Source: Picocystis sp. L7 (lineage: Eukaryota > Chlorophyta > Picocystophyceae > Picocystales > Picocystaceae). Taken from it: a stretch of DNA of 64,000 nucleotides. Below are positions 49,759 to 59,315 of this stretch, piece by piece (within the stretch, counting starts at the first letter, position 1; every line of letters begins with the position of its first letter). The notes below the pieces were generated by a model that was given only the letters and a program-made list of their open reading frames with translations, was not told the origin of the DNA and ran no database searches. The stretch is taken from the NCBI GenBank assembly GCA_020975725.1, contig QXJR01000007.1, positions 124,001 through 188,000 on the forward strand, read 5' to 3'. The position numbers and the translations under genes are program-made.

Positions 49759-51189
49759 TCAAGAAAGCGTGACGTCAATTAACCCAGGTTGTGGCACCCT
49801 GAAAACCAAGCCTTCGCCTTCCAAGAAATCCATCACAGCAGCGGGCAGCCGTGCTGGTGTTCTTGATCCCCTTGTATGATGTCCCGTTCCCACCACAATT
49901 TGCACACTCTCGGATGCATGACTCGTACGTATCTTGTTCAGTTCTCCTCGCAGAATCCCCAGTGCTTCCGCCACGTGCAAGCCATGCAGGTCGATGAGCT
50001 TTGCTCCGGACTTGTTCAACGCATTGGCTTGCGAGTTCCTTTGCTTGTATATATTCGTGCTGGCTTCAGCATGCGCAGCCTTCATTTGTTCGTTATGCCA
50101 GCGCCCTTGTGCACTCAGCCGTTTTGCCAACTGGCCATTCCCTGCCACGTAGGCCTGGGTGGCCTGCTGGAAGTATGCATTTCTCAGCCTTGCATGTTCT
50201 CTAGCGTCTACGCGTGAGTCTGCATACAGATTCGTGACTGCTTCGCCGGTTTCAAGCCACGGAACCGCAGCGGCAGGTGTCTTTGAGCTGCCCGGGGCAC
50301 AACCGGGTCCATTTCGCTTCGTCGGCTCCTTGGGTTGGGGGCGTTGCACTTTGGCTCCTTGTTTGGCTGCCCCGACAAAGTTGTGGTTCTGCTGGGCACT
50401 ACCTTCACGTGTGGGCTGCATGGACGTGCCCTTCTCTCCCAAGCTGGGAAAGTTGAGATCGTTCAGAGCAGGTGCAACGGCCGTGGGCACGTTCACACAC
50501 AGGGAATCCTCTTCCAACTCCAGCTGGGTGAGCACGTCGACGCATTTGGCGATGTCAAAGTCGTTGGCATCGAGTATGCTCCACAGGCTCTCTTCGTCGA
50601 AAGAGGGAAACTCAGCGATGAGCATCTCCAAGATCTCGTTATCGCTCATGCCTTCTGCGAAGAATCCGGCACCGCATCGACCGTCTTCGGTTCCATCGGA
50701 CCTGGGCGAAGATTCTGCCGTTCGCACGTCTTCGAGTGCTTGTTGCATCTGCTTCCATCCTCCCAGGCTTTCGCCGCTCTTCGCGGTCGACTTCGGTTTG
50801 AACTCGCACGCGTTCGGGTTGAGTCCCAGCGCCAGGTTGGACGTGTTGAGCGGCGGAAGATCTGCCGGTGGTGCGTCCGGTTTCTCCATCTCCTGCGTCG
50901 ATCGTAGCGCAGCGCACGAGTTCCTTCCGAAGCGCTTCCTCGCGCGAAAGAAGAATCCTTCGAGCGCGTCGCTGTCGACGGAGGTTCCCGTCACCGCGTT
51001 CAACACGTCTGCAGCTGCGCAGAACGCGTCGTCGTTGCTGTCGTCCGAAGCCGCCGACACGATGACCCTCGTGGCGTAATCGAGGACAGGTTCGTCCAGC
51101 GCTGCGGATGCGCCGTGCTCGATGAGGAACGGGAGCAGTTGGCTTCGGATGTGCGCCTCGTCGAAGGCGTCCTTTCGTCCTGCCAACAT
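49759..51189 (-). CDS. CID5/6/7-like PAM2-CUE-Smr protein
   Basis: A 476-residue protein. A PAM2 peptide (LNPNACEFKP near 123-132) would bind the C-terminal domain of poly(A)-binding protein. A CUE-like ubiquitin-binding region (about 180-225) has LIAEFPSFDEESLWSILDAN. A DUF1771 helical region (about 330-390) precedes the C-terminal Smr domain with DLHGLHV and VGTGHHTRG. Smr domains can be endonucleases; N4BP2/Cue2-type proteins with CUE and Smr act in no-go mRNA decay. Arabidopsis CID5-7 share this layout. A role in ribosome-linked mRNA surveillance is inferred. Confidence 0.85.
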   Translation of the reverse strand: MLAGRKDAFDEAHIRSQLLPFLIEHGASAALDEPVLDYATRVIVSAASDDSNDDAFCAAADVLNAVTGTSVDSDALEGFFFRARKRFGRNSCAALRSTQEMEKPDAPPADLPPLNTSNLALGLNPNACEFKPKSTAKSGESLGGWKQMQQALEDVRTAESSPRSDGTEDGRCGAGFFAEGMSDNEILEMLIAEFPSFDEESLWSILDANDFDIAKCVDVLTQLELEEDSLCVNVPTAVAPALNDLNFPSLGEKGTSMQPTREGSAQQNHNFVGAAKQGAKVQRPQPKEPTKRNGPGCAPGSSKTPAAAVPWLETGEAVTNLYADSRVDAREHARLRNAYFQQATQAYVAGNGQLAKRLSAQGRWHNEQMKAAHAEASTNIYKQRNSQANALNKSGAKLIDLHGLHVAEALGILRGELNKIRTSHASESVQIVVGTGHHTRGSRTPARLPAAVMDFLEGEGLVFRVPQPGLIDVTLS

Positions 51190-51255
51190 CGCGTGTGCAC
51201 CGTTTCTATTCCAGCAACGATCTGCAGTCTCGTTTCCCTTCCACCTCCTTCGCGA

Positions 51256-51471
51256 TCACTCGCGTTCCTGGGACGGACGCTTGTCTTTCGACTCCCTGCC
51301 GAAAGCACGGTTGAGCGCGCTTCGCACGGCCGGTTTCACCTCAGAGAAGACGTGGCGCTCTCCACTCACCGGCGTCCAGTCCATCAGCAGGGTGCCCAGG
51401 ACCACGACGACCGTCACGGCCGCAGTCGCTGTCCGCACGCGTCTCTGGTAGCGCGAAAGCGCCTCCACCAT
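51256..51471 (-). CDS. Small single-pass membrane protein, hypothetical
   Basis: A 71-residue frame with an N-terminal basic segment (YQRRVR), one hydrophobic helix (about 13-30, ATAAVTVVVVLGTLLM) and an amphipathic basic tail with EHVF-like spacing (ERHVFSEV). This looks like a real small membrane protein, perhaps organellar. I do not recognise a family with certainty. It lies 66 bp upstream of the CID-like start on the same strand. Confidence 0.45.
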   Translation of the reverse strand: MVEALSRYQRRVRTATAAVTVVVVLGTLLMDWTPVSGERHVFSEVKPAVRSALNRAFGRESKDKRPSQERE

Positions 51472-52124
51472 GCACGTGCGCTCGCCTGGTCTTCACCGCG
51501 AAATGCGCCATTCGACGCATCGCACGAGCGCAAGCAGGCCATGGCCGATGGGCGTCCTCGAAGGCACCTGCACGAGAGATCCGGACGGCGACCGATCGCC
51601 GTGGGGACAGCGGAGGGAGAAGGTGCGGGACCCGCGGAGGAGAGCTGGGTCCTCGACGGGGGATGGAGATCGGGGGGACGAGGGATGGGGGACACGACCG
51701 ACGAATGGAGCAACGAAGGACGCGAAGCGAAGGAGGGCTACCGGGCGGGGATCCGGAACGAACCCCGATCAGAGGCGTGGGTCAGACCCAACCCGAGCCT
51801 TCGGCAACGCCAGAACGAAAGGACCACACGATCGGATGCATCCAAGGTTCACCAATGTCAACTGGGAAGAGCAGGCACGGATTCACGAGACCATGGAGGA
51901 ACAGGAGAGGAGAAGACAGGAATCATGGAGTGCAGAATGCGTGCGCCGCACCCTCCTTTTGTTGCGCCTTGGACGCCTTCCGTCCAGGTGCCCGGAGGCA
52001 GGAAGCAGCAGTGCAGTGAATTCAAGTGCGCAGTCGTGGCTATGCTTCGATCGCAAGTGCCTGGAGAGACGGTTCCGTGCGTAGGAGAACGTTCCACAGC
52101 ACGAGAGTCAGGAAATCCATCCTC
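51472..52124. other. Intergenic region with ambiguous plus-strand frames
   Basis: 653 bp. One plus-strand frame (ATG at 51836, stop at 52084) gives an 82-residue peptide starting MHPRFTNVNWEEQ with a charged helix. An overlapping frame is also open to 52128. Either could be part of a small gene converging on the J-like gene, but neither is convincing. Confidence 0.35.
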
Positions 52125-52778
52125 CTAGACATTTTCCAGCGCACTGCTTGTTTCCGCCTTCTCCTGATCCCGGGTAAATTTTTCCACGGCCCTTTCTTGC
52201 GCCTTCTCCATGTGCCCAGGACAACACCACTTTCCCAAATAATGCAACGGGACACAGAAAATGACTGTAAGGATCAAGATGACAAAATAAAACGGCAGGA
52301 CCAGGAGAGAAACCAGCAGGACACAAAAGAAGGCCACGCCCCTGAAGCTAAGTAGCGTTTCTAACCACCCAGGAATCTTCACTTCGTCGTTGGCATGCCT
52401 GGCTTCCCATTCGTGATAAGATTCAGCATTGCCGGCATCATCAAAATCGGCTTTCACTGCATACCTGTTGTACAACAACCTCTTCGCTGGATGAACAAGA
52501 ACCCCGCAGGCCTTCTCTACTGTATCCATCGCATCTTCGGCCCGTTTGTTCGCGCAATCCGCGGTCCCGATTATCTGTATCAATCTACGACGGTTTTCCC
52601 GGATGGTGTCCGTTTCCGTCTCCCTGCCCACTTTCAGCACGGCATAAAAGTTTTTTCGCAGTCCCAGAATGCGTTCAATTTCGGTCTCTGCGTCTCCAAA
52701 AGCAGCGTCTTCACCTAGGCTGGTGAGCGACGTTTGCAGGTCGATCCTCGTCTCCACTTCACAGAAGGGGTCGCTCAT
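52125..52778 (-). CDS. J-like membrane protein lacking HPD
   Basis: A 217-residue protein. Residues near 43-105 resemble a J domain (KNFYAVLKVGRETETDTIRE ... HPAKRLLYNRY), but the loop that should carry His-Pro-Asp reads IIGTAD, so it should not stimulate Hsp70 in the usual way. Two hydrophobic segments (about 140-180) form a likely membrane hairpin, followed by a Cys-bearing basic tail. J-like proteins of this sort act as scaffolds in some plastid and mitochondrial import machines; that role is only a possibility here. The ATG at 52778 is chosen; the upstream frame is composition-driven. Confidence 0.6.
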   Translation of the reverse strand: MSDPFCEVETRIDLQTSLTSLGEDAAFGDAETEIERILGLRKNFYAVLKVGRETETDTIRENRRRLIQIIGTADCANKRAEDAMDTVEKACGVLVHPAKRLLYNRYAVKADFDDAGNAESYHEWEARHANDEVKIPGWLETLLSFRGVAFFCVLLVSLLVLPFYFVILILTVIFCVPLHYLGKWCCPGHMEKAQERAVEKFTRDQEKAETSSALENV

Positions 52779-53154
52779 TCTGTTCGTCGGTCCGACGCGT
52801 CCAATTCCGTGTGCAGTCGCTCTTGCGTTCGACTTCTTCCCACACCCACCCTTGGAACTGCACCTGCTCGCTTTCAACTCCGGCAGGCGTACGTCCTCGC
52901 CAACTCGACCCTCAGCGCGCGTCCATGACGATGGTCCAGGCGTCGGTGTTCCCAAGGTCTCGCTTGTGTCTTGGACAGACGCGGGTCTCCCTCTCTCCAA
53001 AGGACCGCCTAGGCGCTCGACCCCGGGTCAGTCCGGGATCAAACGCTAGTTTGACCCGGGAGGATCTCCTTTCGATCCGGGAAGATGCCGGGTCGAACCG
53101 CGAAGCAGAACCGTGGTCGAACGCGTCGGCGTCGGCTGGGCATTCAGCGCCGCC
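52779..53154. promoter_or_regulatory. Bidirectional promoter, J-like protein / La, with CCGGG cluster
   Basis: 376 bp between divergent ATGs. At least five CCGGG cores lie between 53020 and 53095. Two of them flank a near-perfect palindrome (TCAAAC GCTA GTTTGA) at about 53038-53053, whose arms extend to 53030-53060 with one bulged base. Confidence 0.5.
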
Positions 53155-54512
53155 ATGGACCCCGCGCTGGCGCCTCGCGTCCTGCATCAGGTGCGAAATG
53201 CGAGATGAAAACACGTAGGAAGAAGAAGGAAGGATTGATGGAGAAAAGGACGGGGTCGCGGCCGACGAGGAAGAGAGGAACCGACCTCCAGCGTCGCGAA
53301 TCCGACGGCGGCGGCGGAGTGGAGGGCGAGGTCGCGGGCGTTCTGCATCGCTCACGAGAGGACGATGGTACGGATGGAGGATGCTGACCAATACGTTGTC
53401 GCAAGGTCGAGTTCTACTTCAGTGATAGCAACCTCCCCAGGGACAAATTCCTATTGCAGAAGATTCAGGAGAACGAGGATGGCATGGTGAATCTGGACAT
53501 CCTCTGTACTTTCACCCGGATGCGTTCACTGCTCGGGATTCAAGCACCAGACGTCAAATTTGTGACCCCAGAAATCGTCCAAGACGTAGCAAAGTCATTG
53601 GAACCGTCCACCCTGCTCAAGGTGAGTGAAGATGGTCAAATGGTGGCACGGAAGCACAAGCTGGACCTCGAAGCGGCAGCAGCCAAGGTGGATGCAAGAA
53701 GCCTCCACGTACGACCCTTCCCATGGAGGACGACCATGGAAGACATCGAGACGACGTTCAAAGACGTCGGCAAGTTGTTGAGCATTAGGCTCAGGCGTCA
53801 TCCAGCCACCAAGGATTTCAAGGGAAGCGCCTTCTTGGAGTTCGAAACCGAAGAGGAGGCCCATCGTGTCCAAGAGCTTGATATCATGCACAAAGGGGCA
53901 AAGCTTGTGATGGAGAAAAAAGTCGATGCCATGGAGAGGGAGAAAGAGGAAGAAAAGGAGGCTGCAGCCAGGGCCGCAGCTGCTCCAGTCAGCGAAGCCC
54001 CTGCTTCAGCCACGGAGGGAAAGATGCCCGATTACACACCTGGAGTGATCGTGGAAGTAAAGATCGAAGGCGAGGTCCCAGAAACTTTCCAGAGAGAAGA
54101 CTTGAAAGAGCTTCTCGGTGGGGTAGAAGCCGGCGTCAAGTTCATCGAGTATGTCAAAGGTCAGAACGAGGGCTACATCCGCTTTGACACCCCAGAGCAT
54201 GCCAACGCTGCGTTGGAAAAGGTGGGCGATGGGATAGATCACGAGGGAAAGTCTATCCAGATTTCATTGCTGGAGGGAGAATCAGAGGTTCAGTACTGGA
54301 GGAAAGTGGAGGAACTGCAGAGAGCCAAGCGCGATCGATCGAGCGGTGGCAGAAGCAAGGGTTTCGGGGGCAGCCGCGGCAGGGGTGGGAAGATGTTCCG
54401 TGGCAGCAGTAGCGGTCGCGGACGCCGCGACCACTCCAAGCGCCCACGTGAGTCTGGGGATGACAATGCCAGTCCTGCTGTGAAGAAGCAGGCCGTGCAG
54501 GAAGCAGCTTGA
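53155..54512 (+). CDS. La protein (SSB/LARP3)
   Basis: A two-exon gene: exon 1 53155-53190 (12 residues, ending VLHQ) and exon 2 53406-54512, for 380 residues. The join restores the La signature VEFYFSDSNLPRDKFL, which exon 2 alone lacks at its start. The La motif (about 10-95) is followed by RRM1 (about 108-185), a Glu/Ala-rich linker and a second RRM (about 215-290) closed by ISLLEGESEVQYW, as in genuine La. The C-terminus is Arg/Gly-rich with a basic tail. La binds the UUU-OH ends of Pol III transcripts and protects them. It lies about 1.1 kb upstream of TERT. Confidence 0.92.
53191..53405 (+). other. Intron of the La gene, 215 bp
   Basis: Donor CATCAG|GTGCGA, acceptor TCGCAAG|GTCGAG, phase 0. 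CTGAC lies about 20 nt upstream of the acceptor. It is the longest intron I could place here. Confidence 0.85.
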
Positions 54513-54868
54513 TTGGAACAAGTATTCCCCGCCAGGATCTTTCTCTAGAGTCGAGAGAGGAATAGCTCGTGGCATTCGACCAAGAGGTGTTTCTTCATCT
54601 GCATGTCCCCCCGGGTTCCTATGAATAACGTTTCGTGCAATAGCGTGTCTCGCTCTTGCTCCAGTTTGTGTCCCTGTGCATCGCAAACCGGCCTGGCTGT
54701 CACCCGGGTCTTCGAACCCCCCGTTTTGGAAATCGATATCTCTCGGTGAAGTGTTCGATCGTTTCGAGAACCTCGGACTCTCCGCGCGGCGAAGGAGTTG
54801 CCGACACGACGCCACAGGGGCGAGATGGCGAATTCACATCGTCTCTCAGTTGAGAAGAAAAGGGAAGC
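54513..54868. other. Intergenic region, La / HAD-like gene
   Basis: 356 bp between two same-strand genes. Nothing recognisable. Confidence 0.45.
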
Positions 54869-55423
54869 ATGGTGACGAGGACGCTGCGAAGCTGTTGTTG
54901 TCGCTTGTCGTTGTTTGATTCGCTGGCGCGGGTGTTCCTGGTTGTCGTCCTGGCGTTTTCCGGAAGCGATGCTTCTCCCGATCGTTTGTGCATTTCCGAC
55001 TTCGACGAGACGCTTTGGATCCGAGCGACGAACAGTGTCGCCGAAGAAGCACGTCGGGTGGTGAGGGCTTGCGTTCGTAGCGGGTACGAGATTGCCATCG
55101 CCACGGTCAACCCGTTCCCTCTTCACGTGCGCCGCGTCTTGCAGGAAGAGATCTCTGAAAGATGGTTTACCACGGAGTTGTTGGTGAGCCCTGCGTTTCA
55201 ATTTGGGAGAAGGAACAAGACAGTGGCAATGAACAACATCTTGCGCTACTATGGCATGCTGGATAGACCCGAGTGTGCCGTCCTTTTTGACGACAACAAG
55301 CTGGCCAACAAGCCGCATGCGGATGCTACTGGCGTCCTTTGGGTCCACGTGGACGAGAGGATCGGCATCACCATGGACGATTTCGACCAGGCTGAGCGGA
55401 AGTTGGATCGATTCTGCCCCTGA
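54869..55423 (+). CDS. Secreted HAD-like protein
   Basis: A 184-residue protein with an N-terminal signal peptide (basic and Cys-rich start, hydrophobic LARVFLVVVLAF at about 19-30). DFDETLW (residues 44-50) follows, a HAD-type DxD motif with D44 as nucleophile and D46. Further blocks are IAIATVNPFP and a late acidic CAVLFDDNK, which fit HAD motifs II and IV. The length is minimal, with no cap domain. Substrate and partner are unknown. The signal peptide would place it in the secretory pathway or outside the cell, unusual for HAD enzymes. Confidence 0.68.
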   Translation: MVTRTLRSCCCRLSLFDSLARVFLVVVLAFSGSDASPDRLCISDFDETLWIRATNSVAEEARRVVRACVRSGYEIAIATVNPFPLHVRRVLQEEISERWFTTELLVSPAFQFGRRNKTVAMNNILRYYGMLDRPECAVLFDDNKLANKPHADATGVLWVHVDERIGITMDDFDQAERKLDRFCP

Positions 55424-55650
55424 TGTGCTTGGCTTGTGTTCCACTTCATCCACACCCCCCTCCCAGGACACCCTACGTTGGACGTCCCATTTCGTTGTAA
55501 ACTCCTGCCCCCTTCCCCCCCCCCCCACGAAGGGAAGGGGACACCAGACCCTTCCAAGGTTAACTCCGGTCCTTAACTCAACACCAGGACCGAACACGGT
55601 CCCAGAAAGGAACGATCGTGCTGCGCGTGCTGCGCGTGCTGCGCTCGGCC

Positions 55651-58600
55651 ATGTCCCGAAGCTGGCGCAAGAGGGGGCGTGGAGGACGCAAGAAGGTCCC
55701 AGTGGTGCTTCAGAAGATCTTCGGAACGCGTCTGAAGCCGATCGGCGTCCTCCTCGCGCAGGACCTGGCTGGGAGCGTCGGACAAGAAGCGGAGCTTAAG
55801 GAGAGGCTGCGTTCGACACCGGACGATCCGCATGGATTCGAAGAGATGCTCAGAACGTGCCTGGCGGTCGTGTGCACGAATGCACCGGAACTTCCGGTCG
55901 ACCTGAGGCTCGAAGAATGCAGCGAACCGATGGACGTGATTGCACGAGCCATCCTCGCGTCGTTTCGGAACTCCGCTGCACCTCGGAGCGTGCTTTGCCA
56001 GGGGTTCCGAATGCAGTCGACCGGGAGGAGTAAATCTTTCGAAGGTCATGGAGACGCGATCGTGGAGCAGGTGGTTCCAAATGCACTCGTGGACGTGTTG
56101 CTCTCGCCGCAATGGAAAGCACTCTTGCAACGGATTGGGGATAGACTCATGGTACATTTGCTCACGCATTGCCTAGTGTTCGTACGGTGTAACAGGCCAC
56201 GTGGAAACTATCTACAACTCTGTGGGGGACAAATTTCGGGCGCTGCGAGAATGAAAGGGAGGGACGCCATGGAGAACCCTGTTGTCGCGACTCCAGACAA
56301 GAAGCCCGTTGTCAAGCCACATGCCAGGCATCCGATGCTGGAGATAATGGACTGCAAGCCCGCAAGCCAAGATAGCATGGTTGCAGATTCTGAAGGAGAG
56401 GATGACGAATGTTACAGCAGTGCTCCTATCCGCTCCTCAAGTGGCGTCAGCGTCCACACGAAGAGAACCAGAAGACCAAGCAGCTGGCTTAGAAGGAAAC
56501 ACCGAAAGCTTGTCCAAGGGAACCGGGCAGAACTCGCCGCGCACACAGAGAACAACGCAGAGAACGTAACGTGCACAAATACAAGACAAGGAACAGATCA
56601 TCGATCACCACAACACATTGAAGCCGACATGAAGGGAAAGCAGCCACGTGACACTTCTCGCGCGAGTTCTGCGCTCTCAAGGAAGGCGCCGCAAAAATGG
56701 AAACCTGCCACTAACGTCTTAATACCTCGCTTTGGAATATTCTACAGCAAACTCCTTGGTCAAAAGCCTGGACTGCCAGAAGTTCATGTTCTGAACCGTC
56801 TGTCTGAAAGCAAGACATCTGCACGGAAATTATACAAAGATATATTTATGAGGAGCCTCGAGGTGGGACCTAGGACACGAGGAAAAGAGAAAAGGCAATC
56901 AGCTCGATCTCGGAAATTCGACGAACCCAGATTTGTACCTAAAAAGCACCATGAATTGCTAGGGCTGCTCGAGAAGGTGCTGCATAGAGGCAAGAATTGT
57001 CCCTTTTCACTTTTGCTCGAGCATCATTGCCCACTCCCGATCCAAGTGGCAAGGTCGGGTGTCAGCTCTCTTTCTCTTAGGTCGTCCTCAAGCCTAAAGT
57101 CGCCACCATACCAATCATTGATTGCACAGCACGTAGAACACAGCAAGGTTGCGGATTTTGTCTGGTCCGTCTGCCAAAACACCTTCCCCAAAAATTTATT
57201 CGGGGATAAGCACAATCGATTGATGCTCCAGAGGACAATCAAACTTTTTGTGTCCATGCGGAGGTATGAGACATTGTCCTTGCATTATGCATTCTCGGGT
57301 TTAAAAACTGGAGCAGTCCCTTGGTTGCACGGTGAAAAGAAATGCAAACAAGCGGCACTGGAAAGTGAGCATGCAGCAAAGGTGCGCATGCTCCAGAGGC
57401 TTGTGCATTGGTTGCTTTCAGAATTCGTGGTCTCCCTCATTAGGGCTAACTTTTATGTGACAGAAAGCCAGGCCCACAGACTTCATGTCTTTTATTACCG
57501 CAAGCCTGTATGGAAGCAGATCCAGCACATGGCTGTTCACAATTTCACTCGCAGTGTTTACCAAAGAGTGACCAGGAAGGAAGCAGCAGAGATTCTTTGT
57601 GCCAGGCGCGTTGGATTTTCTACCTTGCGGATGATTCCTAAAGCTTCTGGAATGAGGATGGTTGCAAACTTTAGCACTCCCTCCATGGCGACATTCCGGT
57701 CAGGAAGTGGCAGAAGGGACAAACCTTCCAAAGGTGGTTCGTACACCCTGCGCTTTGCTCCAATCAATCACGTCATCCAGGGACTCTTTCTTGCCCTTAA
57801 ACAAGAATGCAGGTTGAATCCGCAGGTCCTTGGGAGCTCTGTTTTTGGTTACAACGATGCCTACTCCAAGCTGCAGCCTTATCTCAGGAGACTGAAGGCT
57901 TCTGCGTCTAATTTGCAGCGCCCCCTGGCGTACATTATTGGTGCAGATATTTCTCAGGCTTTCGACACCATCAACGTGAAAAAGCTTTTGGAGGTCGTGA
58001 CCCCATTATTTACAAAGGAGGAGTACAGATTTCTTCAGGTCTCTTCCATTGCTCCAGGCACAGGGCGACTGAGCATAACCCAGAGGACGCTTCCTGCACT
58101 TCCAGAAAGCAAAGAGGAACTCAATGCTATTCTATCTGACATAGGGGGAAGGCGTAAGGGGATAGTGTTCACCCACCTGTCCCACCAATCTGTGGTGACA
58201 CGAAATACTGCTGTAAAACACCTGCATGATGCTCTGTGTCACAGTCTGCTGCGTATTGGAAGAGGATACTATAGACAGAAAGTAGGAATTGGTCAAGGTA
58301 TGGTTGCATCTGCTCTCCTATGCAGCCTTTACTATGCGGAAATGGAAAGGGTCTACATTCAGCCCATGTTTGATTCCTCAGATGACTTTGATGACCTTCT
58401 TTTACTCTTGGATGAGATTGAAACCCCTTCCAGGAAAGCAAACGGGATCCAACAGCCTCTCCTGCTGAGACTGATCGATGACGTACTGTTCATAGCACCC
58501 AGCAAGAGCATGGCCGAGCGATTCCTGAAAAGATTGAAAGAGGGATTCCCAGATTTTGGCGTGAGGATACATCCTGGCAAAACCAAACACAACTGTGGGT

Positions 58601-59250
58601 GGTTGTCTGATTCAGGAAACGAGTATGTGGATGGTATGGGTGTGCGCTTCGTTTCCTGGTGTGGACTGCTTATCAATTCTGCCAACCTGGAAATCCAAGC
58701 TGACTATACAAGGTACAGAGGTGATGGCATTGCATCTACACTGACCATACCGCTCACGAAAAGACCAGGAAAAATGTTGGCCACTAAACTTTGCAGCTAC
58801 ATGCGACCCAAATGCCATGCCATCCTCTTCGATAGAGCTATCAACTCGCCGACAACCATTCGGCTCAACGTGTACCAGCTATTCATGCTCAGCGCAATGA
58901 AGTTTCACTGTCATGTATCCCGGATGCCAAAACCTCCCAACAAGTGCGAATCCATGCTGGTGGATACCATCTTGCTTGCTATTGAGTACACTTTCTCATT
59001 GATGAACAGCCGTATGGGGACCTCTACCACTGCAAAAGGCAGTGGGACACCTGTCTCCTATTGCCATGTCAAGTGGCTGGGGCTTACAGCCTTTCTCAAG
59101 ATGCTTTCTAGGCGGGCAAAGGAGTACGAACCTGTTCTCCGTGCTTTGAAAAAGATGCTTTCTGCTTCGGTGTTCAGGTTGATTGCCAAGCAGCTTCGAA
59201 ACGTGGTCGACGACCGCCGCTCTTCGGTGTTTTGGCAGATCGAATTTTGA
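55651..59250 (+). CDS. TERT: Telomerase reverse transcriptase
   Basis: A 1199-residue catalytic subunit of telomerase, in a single exon. The N-terminal region carries the QFP-type block (PNALVDVLLSPQWKALL, IGDRLMVHLL, about 150-200). A basic linker leads to the T motif (FVWSVCQNTFPKNLFG, near 503). RT motif 1 is GFSTLRMIPK (about 653), motif A has GADISQAFD (about 765), B' has GIGQGMVAS (about 880), C has LIDDVLF with the two catalytic aspartates (about 941), and E has WCGLLI (about 1003). Motif order and length match TERT, not a retrotransposon. A GTG 33 bp upstream keeps the frame open but the ATG at 55651 is preferred. Confidence 0.95.
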   Translation: MSRSWRKRGRGGRKKVPVVLQKIFGTRLKPIGVLLAQDLAGSVGQEAELKERLRSTPDDPHGFEEMLRTCLAVVCTNAPELPVDLRLEECSEPMDVIARAILASFRNSAAPRSVLCQGFRMQSTGRSKSFEGHGDAIVEQVVPNALVDVLLSPQWKALLQRIGDRLMVHLLTHCLVFVRCNRPRGNYLQLCGGQISGAARMKGRDAMENPVVATPDKKPVVKPHARHPMLEIMDCKPASQDSMVADSEGEDDECYSSAPIRSSSGVSVHTKRTRRPSSWLRRKHRKLVQGNRAELAAHTENNAENVTCTNTRQGTDHRSPQHIEADMKGKQPRDTSRASSALSRKAPQKWKPATNVLIPRFGIFYSKLLGQKPGLPEVHVLNRLSESKTSARKLYKDIFMRSLEVGPRTRGKEKRQSARSRKFDEPRFVPKKHHELLGLLEKVLHRGKNCPFSLLLEHHCPLPIQVARSGVSSLSLRSSSSLKSPPYQSLIAQHVEHSKVADFVWSVCQNTFPKNLFGDKHNRLMLQRTIKLFVSMRRYETLSLHYAFSGLKTGAVPWLHGEKKCKQAALESEHAAKVRMLQRLVHWLLSEFVVSLIRANFYVTESQAHRLHVFYYRKPVWKQIQHMAVHNFTRSVYQRVTRKEAAEILCARRVGFSTLRMIPKASGMRMVANFSTPSMATFRSGSGRRDKPSKGGSYTLRFAPINHVIQGLFLALKQECRLNPQVLGSSVFGYNDAYSKLQPYLRRLKASASNLQRPLAYIIGADISQAFDTINVKKLLEVVTPLFTKEEYRFLQVSSIAPGTGRLSITQRTLPALPESKEELNAILSDIGGRRKGIVFTHLSHQSVVTRNTAVKHLHDALCHSLLRIGRGYYRQKVGIGQGMVASALLCSLYYAEMERVYIQPMFDSSDDFDDLLLLLDEIETPSRKANGIQQPLLLRLIDDVLFIAPSKSMAERFLKRLKEGFPDFGVRIHPGKTKHNCGWLSDSGNEYVDGMGVRFVSWCGLLINSANLEIQADYTRYRGDGIASTLTIPLTKRPGKMLATKLCSYMRPKCHAILFDRAINSPTTIRLNVYQLFMLSAMKFHCHVSRMPKPPNKCESMLVDTILLAIEYTFSLMNSRMGTSTTAKGSGTPVSYCHVKWLGLTAFLKMLSRRAKEYEPVLRALKKMLSASVFRLIAKQLRNVVDDRRSSVFWQIEF

Positions 59251-59315
59251 GATGCATTAGCAGCTGGGCTTCATCTCTGTCACGGGCATTGGCTACGTTT
59301 CCTGGGCTGCAACGT

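Noticed and set aside
54545-55597. 350-codon minus-strand frame opposite the HAD-like gene
   Set aside because: No domain, and the plus strand has a signal peptide and HAD motifs in the same place.
55618-55650. GTG start for TERT
   Set aside because: Nuclear genes normally start with ATG. The 11 extra residues are repetitive and not conserved.
55651-59250. TERT frame as a LINE or other retroelement reverse transcriptase
   Set aside because: It has the TERT-specific T motif and QFP-type block, no endonuclease, no gag, no flanking repeats, and host-like composition.
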